Shown here: positions 1-10,750 of the stretch, in pieces
Layout of the letters: the number at the start of each line of letters is the position of its first letter
Position numbering within the stretch: position 1 is the first letter of the stretch
Source: Sclerodactyla briareus
Lineage: Eukaryota > Echinodermata > Holothuroidea > Dendrochirotida > Sclerodactylidae
NCBI GenBank assembly: GCA_026419785.1
Contig: JAODTK010003777.1
Coordinates: 329,439 to 393,438 of the forward strand
DNA length: 64,000 bases
Reading direction: 5' to 3'
The notes under the pieces: model-generated
Told to the model about the DNA's origin: nothing
Databases searched by the model: none
What the model saw: the letters and a program-made list of their open reading frames with translations, nothing else
Program-made: the position numbers and the translations under genes

Positions 1-299
1 CAGAGAGGATATTGCGCTACTCGAGAATTCTCTAGAGAGCCTCCCCACACATGAAGTCGCGAAAATCTGCTCAGACAGTACACGCAGAGCCAAGGTGTGA
101 TCAACAGTGGACGGGGCGGGGGGGGGGCACGCCTCCCCCTTCCGTCGGGGAGCAGTGACCCCCCGTTAGGGAAAATTTGAGAGGGTGTCGGGGAGTGAAG
201 GAGGAAAAAATCGAGAGAATGCGCGAGAAGAGGAAAGAAAAAAAGGGAAAGGAAAAATGAAAACATGAAAAATGAAGGTTTTGGTGTATAGGGTAGGAT

Positions 300-440
300 G
301 AGGTGCACTATGGCGAACGATACTGCTGAACTTTCGTCATGAAACTCTGGCCCCCTCGTCGGGGAAATCCTGGTGCCGACTCTGTCAGGACGTTGATCAG
401 TGATGCGCAAGTACCTGAAAAACGGATTGTTTAGGCTGAT
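300..440 (-). CDS. Possible exon following the stalk exon (unrecognised)
   Basis: The stalk exon ends in phase 0. The next minus-strand acceptor with a short pyrimidine tract ends TTTTCTAG, just above base 440. Phase-0 reading from base 440 stays open to base 1 of the window. It begins ISLNNPFFRYLRITDQRPD and continues through RISPTRGPEFHDESSAVSF near base 300. Below about base 290 the frame becomes a run of Phe and Leu encoded by a pyrimidine tract, which looks more like an intron than a transmembrane segment, so the true exon end is unclear. An alternative acceptor at TTTTTCAG near base 425 opens a different frame ending at a stop near base 310. No domain is recognised. Confidence 0.22.
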
Positions 441-704
441 CTAGAAAACTTGCCAAGAGTGTAACCCCTCTATAGCTACTGCAGTCCCGGTATCTCGCTT
501 TCATTTCTAGATTAGAACAACCATTCCCCTTTTCCAGTTGGGATGACACGATTGCTCCAAACAGAGCAGTGATAAAGCATACAACAAATCGAGTGCAACC
601 TGGCTACCAGTCCAGAGCAACTCTGGATGTATGCCACGGGATTGCATGAACTTTCCCGCCCCTCAACTGCTCCACAGCTAAAAAATAAACGTTTAGGAAC
701 TCAC
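441..704. other. Probable intron between the stalk exon and the possible next exon
   Basis: This stretch begins, on the minus strand, with the GTGAGT donor of the stalk exon. A short hydrophobic minus-strand frame (FVVCFITALFGAIVSS, around 535-590) resembles part of a membrane segment, but it has only 16 apolar residues and no good splice sites. I do not call it. Confidence 0.4.
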
Positions 705-787
705 CAGATTCCCGAAGACCTCTAATTGTGAAGCTTTACTAGGTGTGGTCAGTGGTAGTGATGTCGTTGTAGGCATTTCAAAGTCAA
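705..787 (-). CDS. Stalk exon of the SRCR/WSC/CUB gene, Thr/Ser/Pro-rich
   Basis: The 83-bp exon has a strong acceptor (CCTTTTTTTGCAG) and a consensus donor (CTG then GTGAGT). Only one of the three frames is open, and it starts in phase 1, like the upstream modules. It reads DFEMPTTTSLPLTTPSKASQ, then about seven more residues, and ends in phase 0. The PTTTSLPLTTPS stretch is typical of an O-glycosylated spacer between extracellular modules and a membrane anchor. That role is an inference from composition and from its position at the 3' end of the module array. The phase-1 entry fits the CUB exon if that exon also ends in phase 1. A chance splice-site pair around 83 bp remains possible, since the exon is too short for a domain match. 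Confidence 0.5.
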
Positions 788-1143
788 CTGCAAAAAAAGG
801 TAACAAAATACGTCGATGATTCACGTGATTATATTCGTAAGTTCTGTAAGGTACCTAATGGATTAGAATATTATTTAAGGCTGAATTTTCAATTTAACCG
901 GCAGATCCCATTTGTTCTCCAATCACGTGGCAATGCAAACTTTACAAGCCTCCGTTTTATCTGACAAGGTCGCCAAGTCTAACCTATAGTCAGTACATTC
1001 TAAACTGTATTCAATTTCCAAACACAATGTCAAATTCTCGAACATACCAATGCTCAACTGCCAAACGCTCTAAAAATGTTTATTTTCTAGATATAAGAAT
1101 CAACGTGAAATGTGACGTCATAACTTAAATGTCAAATTCCTTA

Positions 1144-1230
1144 ACACTGTTTTTTGGAGTGTACCGGCGGCAGGGTGTTCCAGTTGACTCAGTCTCTTCC
1201 TTACCCCTCCCGAATAAACTAAACTTAAAC
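1144..1230 (+). mobile_element. SINE family B, 3'-end fragment
   Basis: The segment shares ACACTGTTTTTTGGAGT, a short CCGRCGG core, CTTACCC and the end AATAAACTAAACTTAAAC with the 3' end of the full-length minus-strand element at 41930-42348. In both copies a CATA-rich microsatellite follows directly. Confidence 0.7.
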
Positions 1231-1378
1231 ACACATACACGCTACCACACATACATACATTACATACATAACATACATACATAATACATACATACATACA
1301 TACATACATACAACATACATACATACATACATACTGAACCATCTGACAATACTGACATACTGACATACATACTGACAT
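1231..1378. repeat. CATA/CA-rich microsatellite
   Basis: Imperfect tandem ACAT units with short ACTG interruptions follow the tail of the SINE-B fragment. The same arrangement is seen beside the full-length copy at 41.9 kb. It is followed at about 1379-1430 by a motif containing TTCGTCAAGGAATAA(T), which recurs near 5725 and 53645. Confidence 0.85.
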
Positions 1379-1430
1379 GACTGCATAGATTCTATGACCT
1401 CGTCAAGGAATAATAACAGAACGGGAAAGT

Positions 1431-2597
1431 AATTCTGCCGGGCCCTACCTGCTGAATGTGAATCCTAGGCCCCGAGAAGGGAGGGGGTACCCAAATTGGT
1501 CAGAAATAGATATACGAGGTACCAGCTGAAACAACTGTAAATTGTACAATATGATGAACTGTTCTCCGAAATGTACATGCAATAAATGCCAGTTGCTGGA
1601 ATGGGCCCGACAGAAGAGAAAACGGGCCACAAGAAATGGTCGAAAATTAATATTAATACGTACCAGTCGGAACCAAGTTAATTTATAGACTACCCACGAA
1701 AGACCATAGAATGAGCCATGTAAGAAAAAAATTGGGTGCTGGTTTAGCCGTCCCAGAAGACTTTTATCTGGGCTCCTCTGGGACCACCCTATCATATATA
1801 GCCTGACCACAGAAACAGATACATATATATATGTAGGCCCATTGTGAACGAATTGAACGAAATAACCACATAACGATATGCATGAAATGATTTTGAAGTT
1901 ATCATGATTCCCATGATCACTATGATTCCTGCGATGGACCCACGTGGGGGAATACTCGCGGTTTTAGTGATACTATGTTAGTAAAAGAACGCACTTATAC
2001 AAGTCGTAATTCTTCGGCGCACTTTTCTGGAGCATATGCGTCTATTTGGTTATCAGAGTAGGCTACACATGGATCTCATGGGAGCGGTAGATGATAATGT
2101 AGAAAGTTACATCAATAGATATTTGCTGTACTTTTATGTTATCCGGTCTCGCTGGGATGTGCTCTTTCTACATGAGCTGGGAAAAGATTCTCAACAATCT
2201 TAAGAGATTTTCTGCCAAGGAGCTTTCCTGTGAAGAAAACATCTACGCGGTACTCAGAGCAGCGGCTGCCTACCTACGAGAGGGGGGAAATAATAACAAT
2301 GTCCACCCCCCCCCCCTTTTTTGACGAATGTGGGACATAAGTCGCATGCCTCTGGTCGCAAATCTCTACCCCAGGGAGAAACAACAGGGCAAAACCATCG
2401 TCATCTAGGGGAAAACACTACCATAGCTGAAGGCGTGAGAGATGTTTTCATATGAATACGTGTAAGCTATAGTGGGGGTCAAAAGGAACAAATGTCGTCC
2501 TGAACAAGTCATTATCTTCCCAAAAACAAATGTCCTGTTGGCAATTGTACTCTCGGAGTCGGTCTCTCATGGGGAGTGGTAAGAGCAAGCTTCTGGA
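1431..2597. other. Intronic stretch without supported gene content
   Basis: A 121-codon minus frame (1445-1810) and a 62-codon plus frame (2136-2324) are open but have no family resemblance. Nothing else is supported. Confidence 0.4.
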
Positions 2598-2805
2598 GAA
2601 CGGACGATGAACGTTCCTCGGGTCGATGTGACGATGATAGATGGTGGGTTACTTCCCCATGAGTTGCCGCTCACAATTGGTCACATGATGTTATGTGGGA
2701 GCCTGGAGAGCGAGAAACATATTGGCACATGCATGTTCCAATCGTGGAGACGAAATACATCCTATCTTCGACACATACATGCCGATGTCTTTGAGAGCTA
2801 GTCCT
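2598..2805 (-). pseudogene. Second WSC-like segment, one frame break
   Basis: After the minus-strand acceptor TTTCCCCGCAG, the frame contains MYFVSTIGTCMCQ followed by SRSPGSHITSCDQL. This parallels the intact WSC exon, which has YAALARGTDCYCS then SLSRPTSNCDQPC. A stop follows the Leu. Moving one base, the next frame reads SGNSWGSNPPSIIV, which matches the family's final C-x-G-N...GG...S-hydrophobic pattern. A single missing base at the Cys codon (TG then AGC) would restore both the cysteine and the frame. The first half of a WSC domain, with the MT-x-E-x-C-x-x-x-C segment, is not visible upstream, and no clear donor follows. This may be a partial exon with assembly errors or a decayed module. 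The assignment rests on about 40 residues. Confidence 0.35.
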
Positions 2806-3059
2806 CTGCGGGGAAATGATATCTGTTATCGATGGCCCAGCTTCAAATTAATCCTGTCAGAAATAGCTTCCCTCGTGTGGTACATGGTACCAACAAAATG
2901 AGGGAAAGTGCTCGGGTAGACGACTTTCCGTGCTTCACATGGTGACAGGTGCTTTCGTTTCACATTCAGCAGGGATATTTCAAAGATGCCCGCCAACCAA
3001 CAAGAACACTCAGGGCGTGCACGTTACGAAGGGCGAACACATCCTCACCTAATTCGTCA

Positions 3060-3960
3060 TTCGTCAAAGTACTTGCTGCTGGAAGCTATGGCCATACCCG
3101 CGGTCTATGTTTTTCGTAGTATAGTCTTCAACAATATGTCCCCCACTACCTGACTACTGAACGAAGCTAGGTCATGATGGAAGAGTTCGTCCGTGGATGA
3201 GGAAAGATACGCTAAGCTCATCCGTATGATAGGCGGAATTGACAAGGCTATCTGTCATGGTATTTTCATATTGAGTTGGAATTTTATTTATTCATTCGAA
3301 TGAAACATTCGTGATCTATTCACCAGCTGGTTGGATTGGATGCTTGGTATTCATGTTCTGGATATCTGAATTTGTTCCTTTGCGAAAATCCTTTGTAAAA
3401 TTGCGGTTTTTGAGTTTTTCATCGTTCTATTTAGGCTATAGGCAAAACAACATCCAATTCAAAATGCCTCATCTATTTCGCAGGTATAGGGCCCGACTGG
3501 AATGAATTTTCGCATTATGGGGGATACTTCCCCTCGCTGAATATTGGAACCTCCTCCAACGTCAATGATACCTGCTGATTACCTACTGGCTTGTATATAA
3601 AGACATATCTCTGCAGTGCGTCACCACTAACGATCTACTGTATCAACGCCTTGTCTATTGATTTATGAAGGTTCCGTTCAAGAGGTTATTTTCGGATGAA
3701 TCTTTGGATGAGGCCAGTTGTAACACGTTGTTACGGTGTAACCATTCTCAGCGATATGATAGACCTATTCCAATATTGAAGAGAAAGGAAATTACAATTT
3801 GAACGAGACGTTGATGCAGTAGGCAGACGGGTCATTGACGACGCACTGGGGAAATGTTGGTTGTGTATGCCGGAATAAACGTCAACAAGTAGTACCACTA
3901 ATATATCAACATAACACACGGACTACTGGCTTGAAACTACGACTGCGCGTATACTATCAG
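3060..3960 (-). other. Stretch with broken CUB-like fragments
   Basis: Two minus-strand fragments vaguely resemble CUB sequence. One, near 3720-3860, reads CVVNDPSAYCINVSFKL, a stop, FPFSSILE, a stop, then VYHIAENGYTVTTC. The other, near 3170-3280, reads VNSAYHTDELSVSFLIHG. Both are interrupted and lack complete splice sites, though CGAATTAG followed by GTGAGG (about 3050) could be a donor. They could be further decayed modules of the same gene or chance frames. Confidence 0.15.
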
Positions 3961-4149
3961 TCAGGAGGTCGAGTAATGGAAGAGTGTAACTCCGAGACAT
4001 TACTCCCTGCATAGTTTGCTAATAGCCTCGATGAAGATCGGCTTCGCATTCTCACGTTAGTTACATCCCGGCATGACGAGGTTCTTGGCGTGACATATCG
4101 AGGTCGCCATGATACCGGCTCGTTTTGCTATGAGTTAGCTCAACCTCAC

Positions 4150-4547
4150 CTTTGAAAGTCTCGAATTGATAACGAACCACTTAGCACTGCTGCTCGAAGA
4201 GAAACCGATCGTCATGTTCTTGTGAAGTACATTATAGGTGCATTTTTCTCAATCGGTTCCCTCGTCCTCCATATCACATCCCCTGCGCTGCTCTCGTCAC
4301 GTTCCAACGTAAATCTGGCTTCACCGGTCTCGAGGGTGGACCGATGACCGTCTCCGCCTCGAAGGTGACCCGAGACTACTGCTCGCTCCGAGCTCAGCGC
4401 CGATCACTTCGATATGAGTACGGTTGTAGAAGTCGGTCTCGAAGTGCCCAGGTCGCAGGATTGACGAGGGCGCGTAGCCTGGGAAACCGGGGGAAGTGAC
4501 GTAGCCGGAATTGGACGTGACGTCCCCCTCGCATGATCCAAGAATAG
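4150..4547 (-). CDS. CUB-like domain exon, with frame breaks
   Basis: The exon is bounded by a good acceptor (TTCCTATCGATATTTGTTGCAG) and a consensus donor (CAAAG then GTGAGG), 398 bp. It enters in phase 1 and reads ILGSCEGDVTSNSGYVTSPG followed by FPGYAPSS, the classic opening of a CUB domain (C...G-x-I/V-x-SP-x-FP-x-x-Y). Later frames give TGEARFTLERDESSAGDVIW, then REPIEKNAPIMYF, then NMTIGFSSSSSAKWF, which matches the family's closing P...L-x-I-x-F-S-D-x-S...GF. At least three shifts between frames are needed, and a length of 398 suggests one or more missing bases relative to a multiple of three. If the exon ends in phase 1, the last residues read RYQFETFK and join the stalk exon in phase. 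CUB domains bind protein or sugar ligands outside the cell. Whether the breaks are assembly errors or decay is unresolved. Confidence 0.62.
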
Positions 4548-4699
4548 CTGCAACAAATATCGATAGGAAAATGATGCAATCTTGAACAGGGTATAGGAAT
4601 CAATGCACTTTGAAATCTATATTATAGACGCGTTCCAAACGTGATTGCGAAATAAGGGTGGTGTTTGAGAAGTTGTAAATTACCAAACACAGTTCAGTG

Positions 4700-5655
4700 T
4701 GAGATTGGTAACCAGAAAGCCAAAAGGCTTAGTGATTCCTTGACTGTTTCTGTCAACCTATAGCCAGACACACGGACAAATGGGAGATTGTACTAGCTCA
4801 TTATGGGCAACGCAACGTCTGACCAATTTCCTATTTTTCCCAACCAACTGATCGGGTTCTGTACCCTTGTAAGAAAGCTACACCCTAATTTCAAGGTTTT
4901 CAGATTTTGAACTCTGCTAACCTCCGATGACCTCTATCATGAACCCAAAAACAATAGGGTTCTGTACTCATCATGGGGAACCCACAAACCAAGTATGAGC
5001 TTCATCCTCCCTGGTGGGGTCGAGCTATCGGTTTACCAAGCCAAAATTGGCCAAATATGACTTTTCACAAAGGGGTTTTCTGTTTTTGTAAAATTCACCC
5101 TCGACTGGCACCAAAGACAATAGGATGCCTGTACCCCCCCATAATTGAGAAACTAATAACCTAATTTCAACTTCATCGGATCAAGCATTCGGACTTATCG
5201 TGTTCCGACACTCGACCTCTGGTGACCTCAGATGACCTCTGACCTTCCCCCACAATAATTAGGGTTCAGTACTACAATGAGGAAACACATACAAAGTATG
5301 AGCTTCATCCATCAGGTGAAGATGAGTTATCGTGTTTGCAAGCCAAAATTGGCCAAAATATCGCGAATTTCACAAATTTTCTATTTTCGACCAAAATTCC
5401 AATCGACCTCAGAAACCAAAAATCAATAGGTTACCTGTAATACCACATAAGAAAGTTGTTACACGAAATTTTCACTGATCGGACCAACCACTCTGGGACT
5501 TATTGTGTTTACAAGGTTTTCCAGAACTGGGCCCTCTGGTGACTTCAGATGACGTCACTGACCTGACTAAAAAAATGGGGTTCAAGTACTCATAATGGGG
5601 GACACAATACCAAGTATGAACCTTACCTACTCAGACCTGATCGAGTTATCGTGTT
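4700..5655 (+). repeat. Dispersed repeat family E, about 310-bp tandem units
   Basis: Three successive units carry the core CAAGTATGAGCTTCATCC or a close variant (near 4990, 5296 and 5612), followed by GTTATCGTGTTTRCAAGCC and AAAATTGGCCAAAATA. TGACCTCTGGTGACC blocks lie between units. The leading edge AAAGCCAAAAGGCTTAGTGA (about 4717) recurs at 63478, where a second locus runs to the window end. A fragment lies at 53540-53600. Confidence 0.7.
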
Positions 5656-5755
5656 ACACGTGGGCGTATCACACACACACACATACACACACATACGACC
5701 GCGACTGCATAGATTCCTCTGACTTCGTCAAGAATCAATAATAATAATAGAAGAC
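5656..5755. repeat. CA microsatellite and adjoining TTCGTCAAG motif
   Basis: An ACAC run (about 5667-5695) is followed by GACTGCATAGATTCCTCTGA and CTTCGTCAAG, then an AATAATAATA tail. The same junction is present near 1379 and 53615, so the unit is probably one end of a mobile repeat. Confidence 0.5.
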
Positions 5756-7250
5756 ATGATTGGCCGAATTGAAACGTTTCCAACCAAGAATCCGCCCACT
5801 CGGGATCCAAGGCAGCGATTACCCCCCCAACTCGCACCCAGCCCCCCACACTGTCATTCATCACTGCGAGTGGCTAGTTATCACGAGAACACCTGATTAC
5901 TACTATAGCCTCCAATATACACTCGTGGTAAAAAAAAAAAAAAATTGCTGTCAGAGTTAATGGTATCAATTAGCTCGTCGAGGGGGGGGCCGAGTTCCTC
6001 TTTAAATATCTGTAGGGAGCGTTCAACAAGACACCTACGATTTTGCGTAAGAGCAGAACACCCAAAAATCAGATTCAGAATCTGAGTTAATAGTAAAAAC
6101 AATTCATGACTCCACCAGTCAGACGTTTGGTATAATCCATCCATGCAAAAACAGAATTTCAGCTGATGCGAGTCCGGGATATTTACCAAGCGACCGAGAA
6201 GCGAGTTATCACGCAGCGGCAGATGACACTTCAATTCTCAGAACTAACTCAGGAGGGATTGGGAAGGATAAGGTACAACACTATATTTGCCAAACAACAC
6301 CCCTTGTGACGCAATACAGTAATGTACTATTGAAAAACCGCAACGAACTGTAACAAAAACGGAATGTCATTATTCCTGTATGAATACCACTATTCGTCGT
6401 TTCTACTATGAAACGGGACATCAGTTAATGTGTAGAGTCAATGAGGGGTTTTGAAATTTGTACTTGATTAACACCCGTTAGAGGCTATTCACTTCTTTAT
6501 ACCTGCTATACTAGATTGCTCTGTCATATACGGAAATTGATGTTACTTAAGCAACCACTTTTTTCTCTTTGCCCTGAATTACAACAAACCGAAAAATAAT
6601 TCACGCCTACCAAACAGTAATTTCACCAATATTACATACCGCAGTGATGTTTTCATATTGAAAAACGGCCAAAAGAAATACTACTCGATATTACTACTCG
6701 ATATAATTCTTCTATTTTAATTTTGAATTTCAATACGTGAGGTTTCACGAACAATACTTTCTAAGGTCGACCAGCAGTAGTACAAAATTTTGACATTCAT
6801 AAATCGAGCCGCATACCTTGTCCAGGTGCGGATACGGGATGCGGCAGGACACCATCAAAGTCAAATTTATTTGAGCACAAATATGGAACTTTGTCCGAAT
6901 AAGTTTTAAATATTTTGCAGTTATAAACAGCCTCTATATCCTGATAACGGCTGAAATTCGAATAACATTGGAAAAGTGATAATCCACAAGACTTTGACCT
7001 TAGACATGATTTATTCAAATAGGGTCCATGTACTCAATATAGTGAACATACATACATGCCAGTACCAGCTTCACCCATCGATGTGTGCACTGTCTTGGAA
7101 TTTTAACCACATCAGGAACTGTCACTGAAAGTTCTCGCAAGGAGGAAAACATACTATGTCGCAGTTTCATGCCAATAGTTGACCTCGATGGACTTTGAAG
7201 ACATGATCTATTCTCATTAAAACTATTCTTTCCACCTTGAATGAACTTCA
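5756..7250. other. Intronic stretch without supported gene content
   Basis: A run of 15 A lies near 5930. A 117-codon minus frame at 5881-6234 runs through that A tract and matches nothing I know. Two short related minus frames near 7000 and 7210 share a GACATGATYTATTC motif, which suggests a small internal duplication. Confidence 0.4.
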
Positions 7251-7376
7251 AGGTTCAGGAAGCCAAACGAGGCTCATCAAGGAAGGAACCCTGACCGTAT
7301 TGATCGTGGATGAGCACCGGCGTAACTTCTCTTCTCGAATATTTCGAGGCAGGGGTGTATCCATCCTCAACCCGCG
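7251..7376 (-). mobile_element. SINE family A, 3'-half fragment
   Basis: Read on the minus strand, it contains CGCCGGTGCTCATCCACGATCAATACGG, given here as CGCCGGTGCTCATCC plus ACGATCAATACGG, then CAGGGTTCC, a GATGAGCC block and GGCTTCCTGAACC. These match, in order, the 3' half of the full-length copies at 42806 and 52717. It lies in the intron just downstream of the WSC exon. Confidence 0.75.
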
Positions 7377-7432
7377 TCGTTGAACCCTATTTTTGGTGTC
7401 TATTTAGGTCACCAAAGGTAAATTAGACTTAC

Positions 7433-7717
7433 TGTCATAGATCGCGCTGTGCGTCCCCGATAATCCGCCACAAGCCTGTTCACTGTCGCCCTGACAGGGT
7501 TGGTCACAGTTTGAGGTCGGGCGACTCAGGGACGACCTCGGCAGCTCGTCGGAGCAATAGCAGTCGGTACCCCGGGCGAGAGCGGCGTACCTGTACCGCA
7601 TATCATTGAAGTTCCTGCATCCTTCCAGGCACTTCTCTATAGTCATGCCACCCGTGACCGGGTATCTGGTGTATCCTGGAAACGCTGCACCGGTGTAACA
7701 CCCTTTGTACCCAGGGA
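7433..7717 (-). CDS. WSC domain exon (complete module)
   Basis: The 285-bp exon is exactly divisible by three, enters and leaves in phase 1, and has an acceptor ending TATATACAG and a perfect donor (GACA then GTAAGT). It is fully open and encodes a whole WSC domain. The opening is PGYKGCYTGAAFPG, then MTIEKCLEGCRNF, YRYAALARGTDCYCS, TSNCDQPCQGDSEQACGG and HSAIYD. The eight cysteines and the GTxCYC and CxGxxxxxCGG motifs agree with the family (yeast cell-wall stress sensors, Kremen, polycystin-1 and many invertebrate receptors). WSC domains are extracellular and are thought to bind carbohydrates. A symmetrical 1-1 exon is a typical shuffling module. This is the firmest gene evidence in the window and shows the region is, or very recently was, a real gene. 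Confidence 0.9.
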
Positions 7718-7754
7718 CTGTATATAAGGTTGAAACGAAATTATATTATGAAAT

Positions 7755-7797
7755 TAAAATTATAATATATATATATATATATATAGATATATATATA

Positions 7798-7836
<39 letters not shown>

Positions 7837-7880
7837 TATATATATATATATATAGATATATATATATATATATATTATTG
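7755..7880. repeat. TA microsatellite with GATA interruptions
   Basis: About 120 bases of AT dinucleotide repeats with three short AGATAT interruptions start about 40 bases from the WSC exon acceptor. Confidence 0.95.
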
Positions 7881-7945
7881 AGGGTACATTGAATTGTGGC
7901 GAGAGGACAATGAAGCATGCAACAGAAGAGAAAGTTCTCAGCATA

Positions 7946-7997
7946 TACCGCCGGACGTTTACTGCCGGACGTTCACTGCCGGGGCGTTCACTGCCGA
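7946..7997. repeat. Short tandem repeat, three GC-rich units
   Basis: Three imperfect copies of a 14-16 base unit, GCCGGACGTTYACT or close, are arranged head to tail. The third copy has a G insertion. Confidence 0.8.
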
Positions 7998-8134
7998 AAG
8001 ACTCATCCGCATGGTGAGTGTCATATAGGTATATAGCATTGTGGAGAGACGCACATGATAAATCCACCAAAAGACCCGTAACTGATCCGTAAAATAGTTA
8101 GAACTCAGAATTAGAGAGAGATAAACAATTCTAC

Positions 8135-8150
8135 GGGGGGGGGGGGGGGG
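8135..8150. repeat. 16-base G run
   Basis: Uninterrupted G16. A C13 run lies at 8534-8546. Between and beyond these, up to the SRCR exon at 9591, I see only AT-rich intron sequence. Confidence 0.95.
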
Positions 8151-8550
8151 ATGGCAAACCAAAGCGCAAAAACCGATCAGGAATTGAACCATTCTTAATA
8201 CTATTTTGTCATTAACTATGTCCTGAGCACCAAATTGAACGCAATGCGGCTAGCAATTGAAACACGTCATGCCCAACAATGTGAATTCTGAAACATTTTT
8301 ACGAGAGGGCAAGTTAACACCTAGCAACGTTCGACTACCAAACAGGCGCATCTGAACTGATGAAACTAGTTCTATACTAGCACAGATAATTGCGAAACCG
8401 TTATCAAGAGATGCATGTGACCCAAGCTTGCCTTAAACGATAACTGCAGTATGAATCATAAAGAGAGTAACATGAATGCGTCAGTCTAACCCCAACGTTC
8501 ATACGAGTTAGAGGCCTATGAAGTTTGTGATTGCCCCCCCCCCCCCATTG

Positions 8551-9590
8551 CTGCACGATCGACAAACACTCCAGTCTTGCAATAATAACTTATTTCATAC
8601 TTTCAAAAACGCAGTACAACCTATTAAAATTACGCAATACTTTCAATTCAAAAAATATTAGTATATGAGATAGGATTGCTGTAGAAGTGATGAGCTACTG
8701 TGGTATAGTAAATACAAAAAAAGTATGAGCATAATTATCTGTGTTCTTCAACTGTGACGTCAAGCGTTACTGCACAATAGGGCTTCTCTACATAATGGAC
8801 CTAATTTTGCAGGCCAATACTCTACAAAGAACATCGTATTGAAATGGGTTGCATAAGTGACCTCTATTATTCCCAAGACTGCAGTGTGTTTACCCACAGT
8901 GTTATGCCATCAACCTTCCCAGTAAGTATTTGAATACTAAACAGTGGGCACATCTCCTTTGCCTCTTACTACCTAGGTGCTGATGGTCGTTTAATTTTTT
9001 TAATCAAAACAGTGTTTGGGAATAGTTACACAAACACGTCCAGAACATCGTGTTCAACTGTCAAACACGTTCCAAAAGTGACGGCAGAAATGTTGTTCAG
9101 AATAGTGGTTCATTCTGTGATTCACACTGATTTAGGATGCTGGATTTAAACTCACAGCCTTTCGAATTAAAACCGTGAAAACGGGTTTACGAATTAACCC
9201 TATTCCGCTATAACTTTCAAAAGTGATTTGTTCAACTCCAAACATTTCGTGATTAGTTTGAATATTTACTAGCATGAGTATGAATACGTTACCAATGTTT
9301 TCATTTTCAAGGGTGTTAACTTGAAAAAGAGTGTTCACGAATCATCATTTAACAACACTTTCGAAGTACGATTACGATCCAACTTGTTCATAGTTGAATA
9401 TATAGTCGAACAATTAATATTGTAGCCTATACGTTCAGGAAATTCGCACGGTGTTCAGCACGTTCGTTATTGTGCATTGAAATCGGTTTTGTAAAAACCG
9501 GTTAATTCATAACCAAAATGTTTAGGGTGCATTTAGAGTCCAGACGAAGCCTACCGACTCAGCTAATTCGGTCTATTCCTGAGTTCTTAC
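8551..9590. other. Intron sequence
   Basis: This is AT-rich, with several short AACACGTTC- and GTTCAACTC-like words repeated between 9030 and 9480. No exon with matching splice sites was found. Confidence 0.4.
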
Positions 9591-9738
9591 GTTGACAAGC
9601 AGCCCAGGCTATTTGTTGGCAGTTATTATTCAGCTGGCAGGGGATATGGTCACTGAATTCAACTCGCAGTTCACGGATGGCGCCTGTTCAGGGTTCGATG
9701 GGTTATTCATGGTACGGTAAACATCGCTCCCTTGAATC
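9591..9738 (-). CDS. SRCR domain, second-half exon, with two frame breaks
   Basis: The acceptor is TTGTTTTCTTTCCCGGCAG and the donor is CAAC then GTAAGA. The 148-bp exon enters in phase 1 directly from the first SRCR exon, giving MGFKGAMFTVP. It then needs two one-base shifts: the next frame reads MNNPSNPEQAPSVNC and the last reads VEFSDHIPCQLNNNCQQIAW then AACQ. The cysteine order VxC...PC...NC...AxC is that of the C-terminal half of a scavenger receptor cysteine-rich domain. Both shifts are in the same direction, as if one base were lost each time. Restoring them conceptually would give 150 bp and phase-1 ends, in keeping with the rest of the gene. Two independent mutations leaving perfect splice sites are less likely than assembly indels, but decay cannot be excluded. 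Confidence 0.7.
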
Positions 9739-10370
9739 CTGCCGGGAAAGAAAACAAGAGGCAAATGTACACGAAAATTCTTAGAAAGGAGATACATTTC
9801 GAAATTCTACAGTTGTGTGACTTGTGTCCGTGTCTCTTTCCTTGTTTTCGGGAGTGACTGCGGGTGACACGTCCACCATTTTTTTTTTACATCAATTTAA
9901 CTCTTATATATATTTTCCTATTTCGGGCCAGCGCCTACATTTCCTTGGTTCGACCACTGAATTACCCTTGACATTTGGATCGCCTCGTTTATATGCCCTA
10001 TATCGACCTATCAGATCACATGACCATTGCCAGTCCGGGTTTTGTTTCTAATTCGGATGTTTACATACGCTCGGGACTTCTGGTTCCAATCCTTTCTGAA
10101 CCTGTGCCAAGGTAAGGTGAGGTTGCCGATCCCCTTCTTTCTTTAGCCATAACCAGGTTAGCAAATCATGGGTGGAGTGTTTGCCGTGAAAACTCATCTG
10201 ACGCAGTCTGCCAATCGCATGGCGGGGCGTCGCATGAAAGAAAGAGAGAAGAATCCGACGTTTGTGGGCCCTGTGCTGGTGGTGTCGAGGTGTCGTCCAC
10301 CCCTCCCCACCGGTTGCTTCGGTTAATTTTGAGGTGGGCGGTGCGTGGAACCTCCTCTCCTCGAGTTCCC
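9739..10370. other. Intron sequence between SRCR exons
   Basis: No exon is seen. A 136-codon minus frame (10048-10458) runs through here and into the tRNA-like segment. I treat it as chance. Confidence 0.4.
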
Positions 10371-10374
10371 CGAG

Positions 10375-10480
10375 TACGATGGCCTGCCTGTCATACCACA
10401 GGGACTTGAACCGCGGAGGATTGCATTCCGGAACACCTTGAAAGGTCGACGAGTCCACTCTTCAGCAAGACGGTGAGAAC
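10375..10480 (-). mobile_element. tRNA-like segment, possible SINE remnant
   Basis: On the minus strand a polymerase III B-box-like GCGGTTCAAGTCCC follows about 50 bases after GCTGAAGAGTGGACT, with GACCTTTCAAGGT, a possible anticodon arm, between them. No matching body was found elsewhere in the window. Confidence 0.25.
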
Positions 10481-10750
10481 ACTGAACGGATTCGACAAAC
10501 AGAACTCGATGGTTAGACTCAGCGTTCTGGGAATGCTGCTGCGCAGGTCAGGCGCTCAACTGCTCATAGTGCAAATCACGGAACATACTTTCTTTGAACT
10601 GACACATGTAAGAACATGAAAGTAGAAAACCCTCCGTACTCGGACGTCACCTGCCTTCAAAATTCACGACGTGGGTGAAATGGGGTGGTCTAGCTCTGTG
10701 GAACGATTAGGAGAGATTATGAACGGAGTTACCTTCCGATATACACTCAC

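Noticed and set aside
10048-10458. 136-codon minus frame between SRCR exons
   Set aside because: It overlaps a tRNA-like segment and does not fit the phase-1 splicing of the gene. No SRCR, WSC or CUB motifs.
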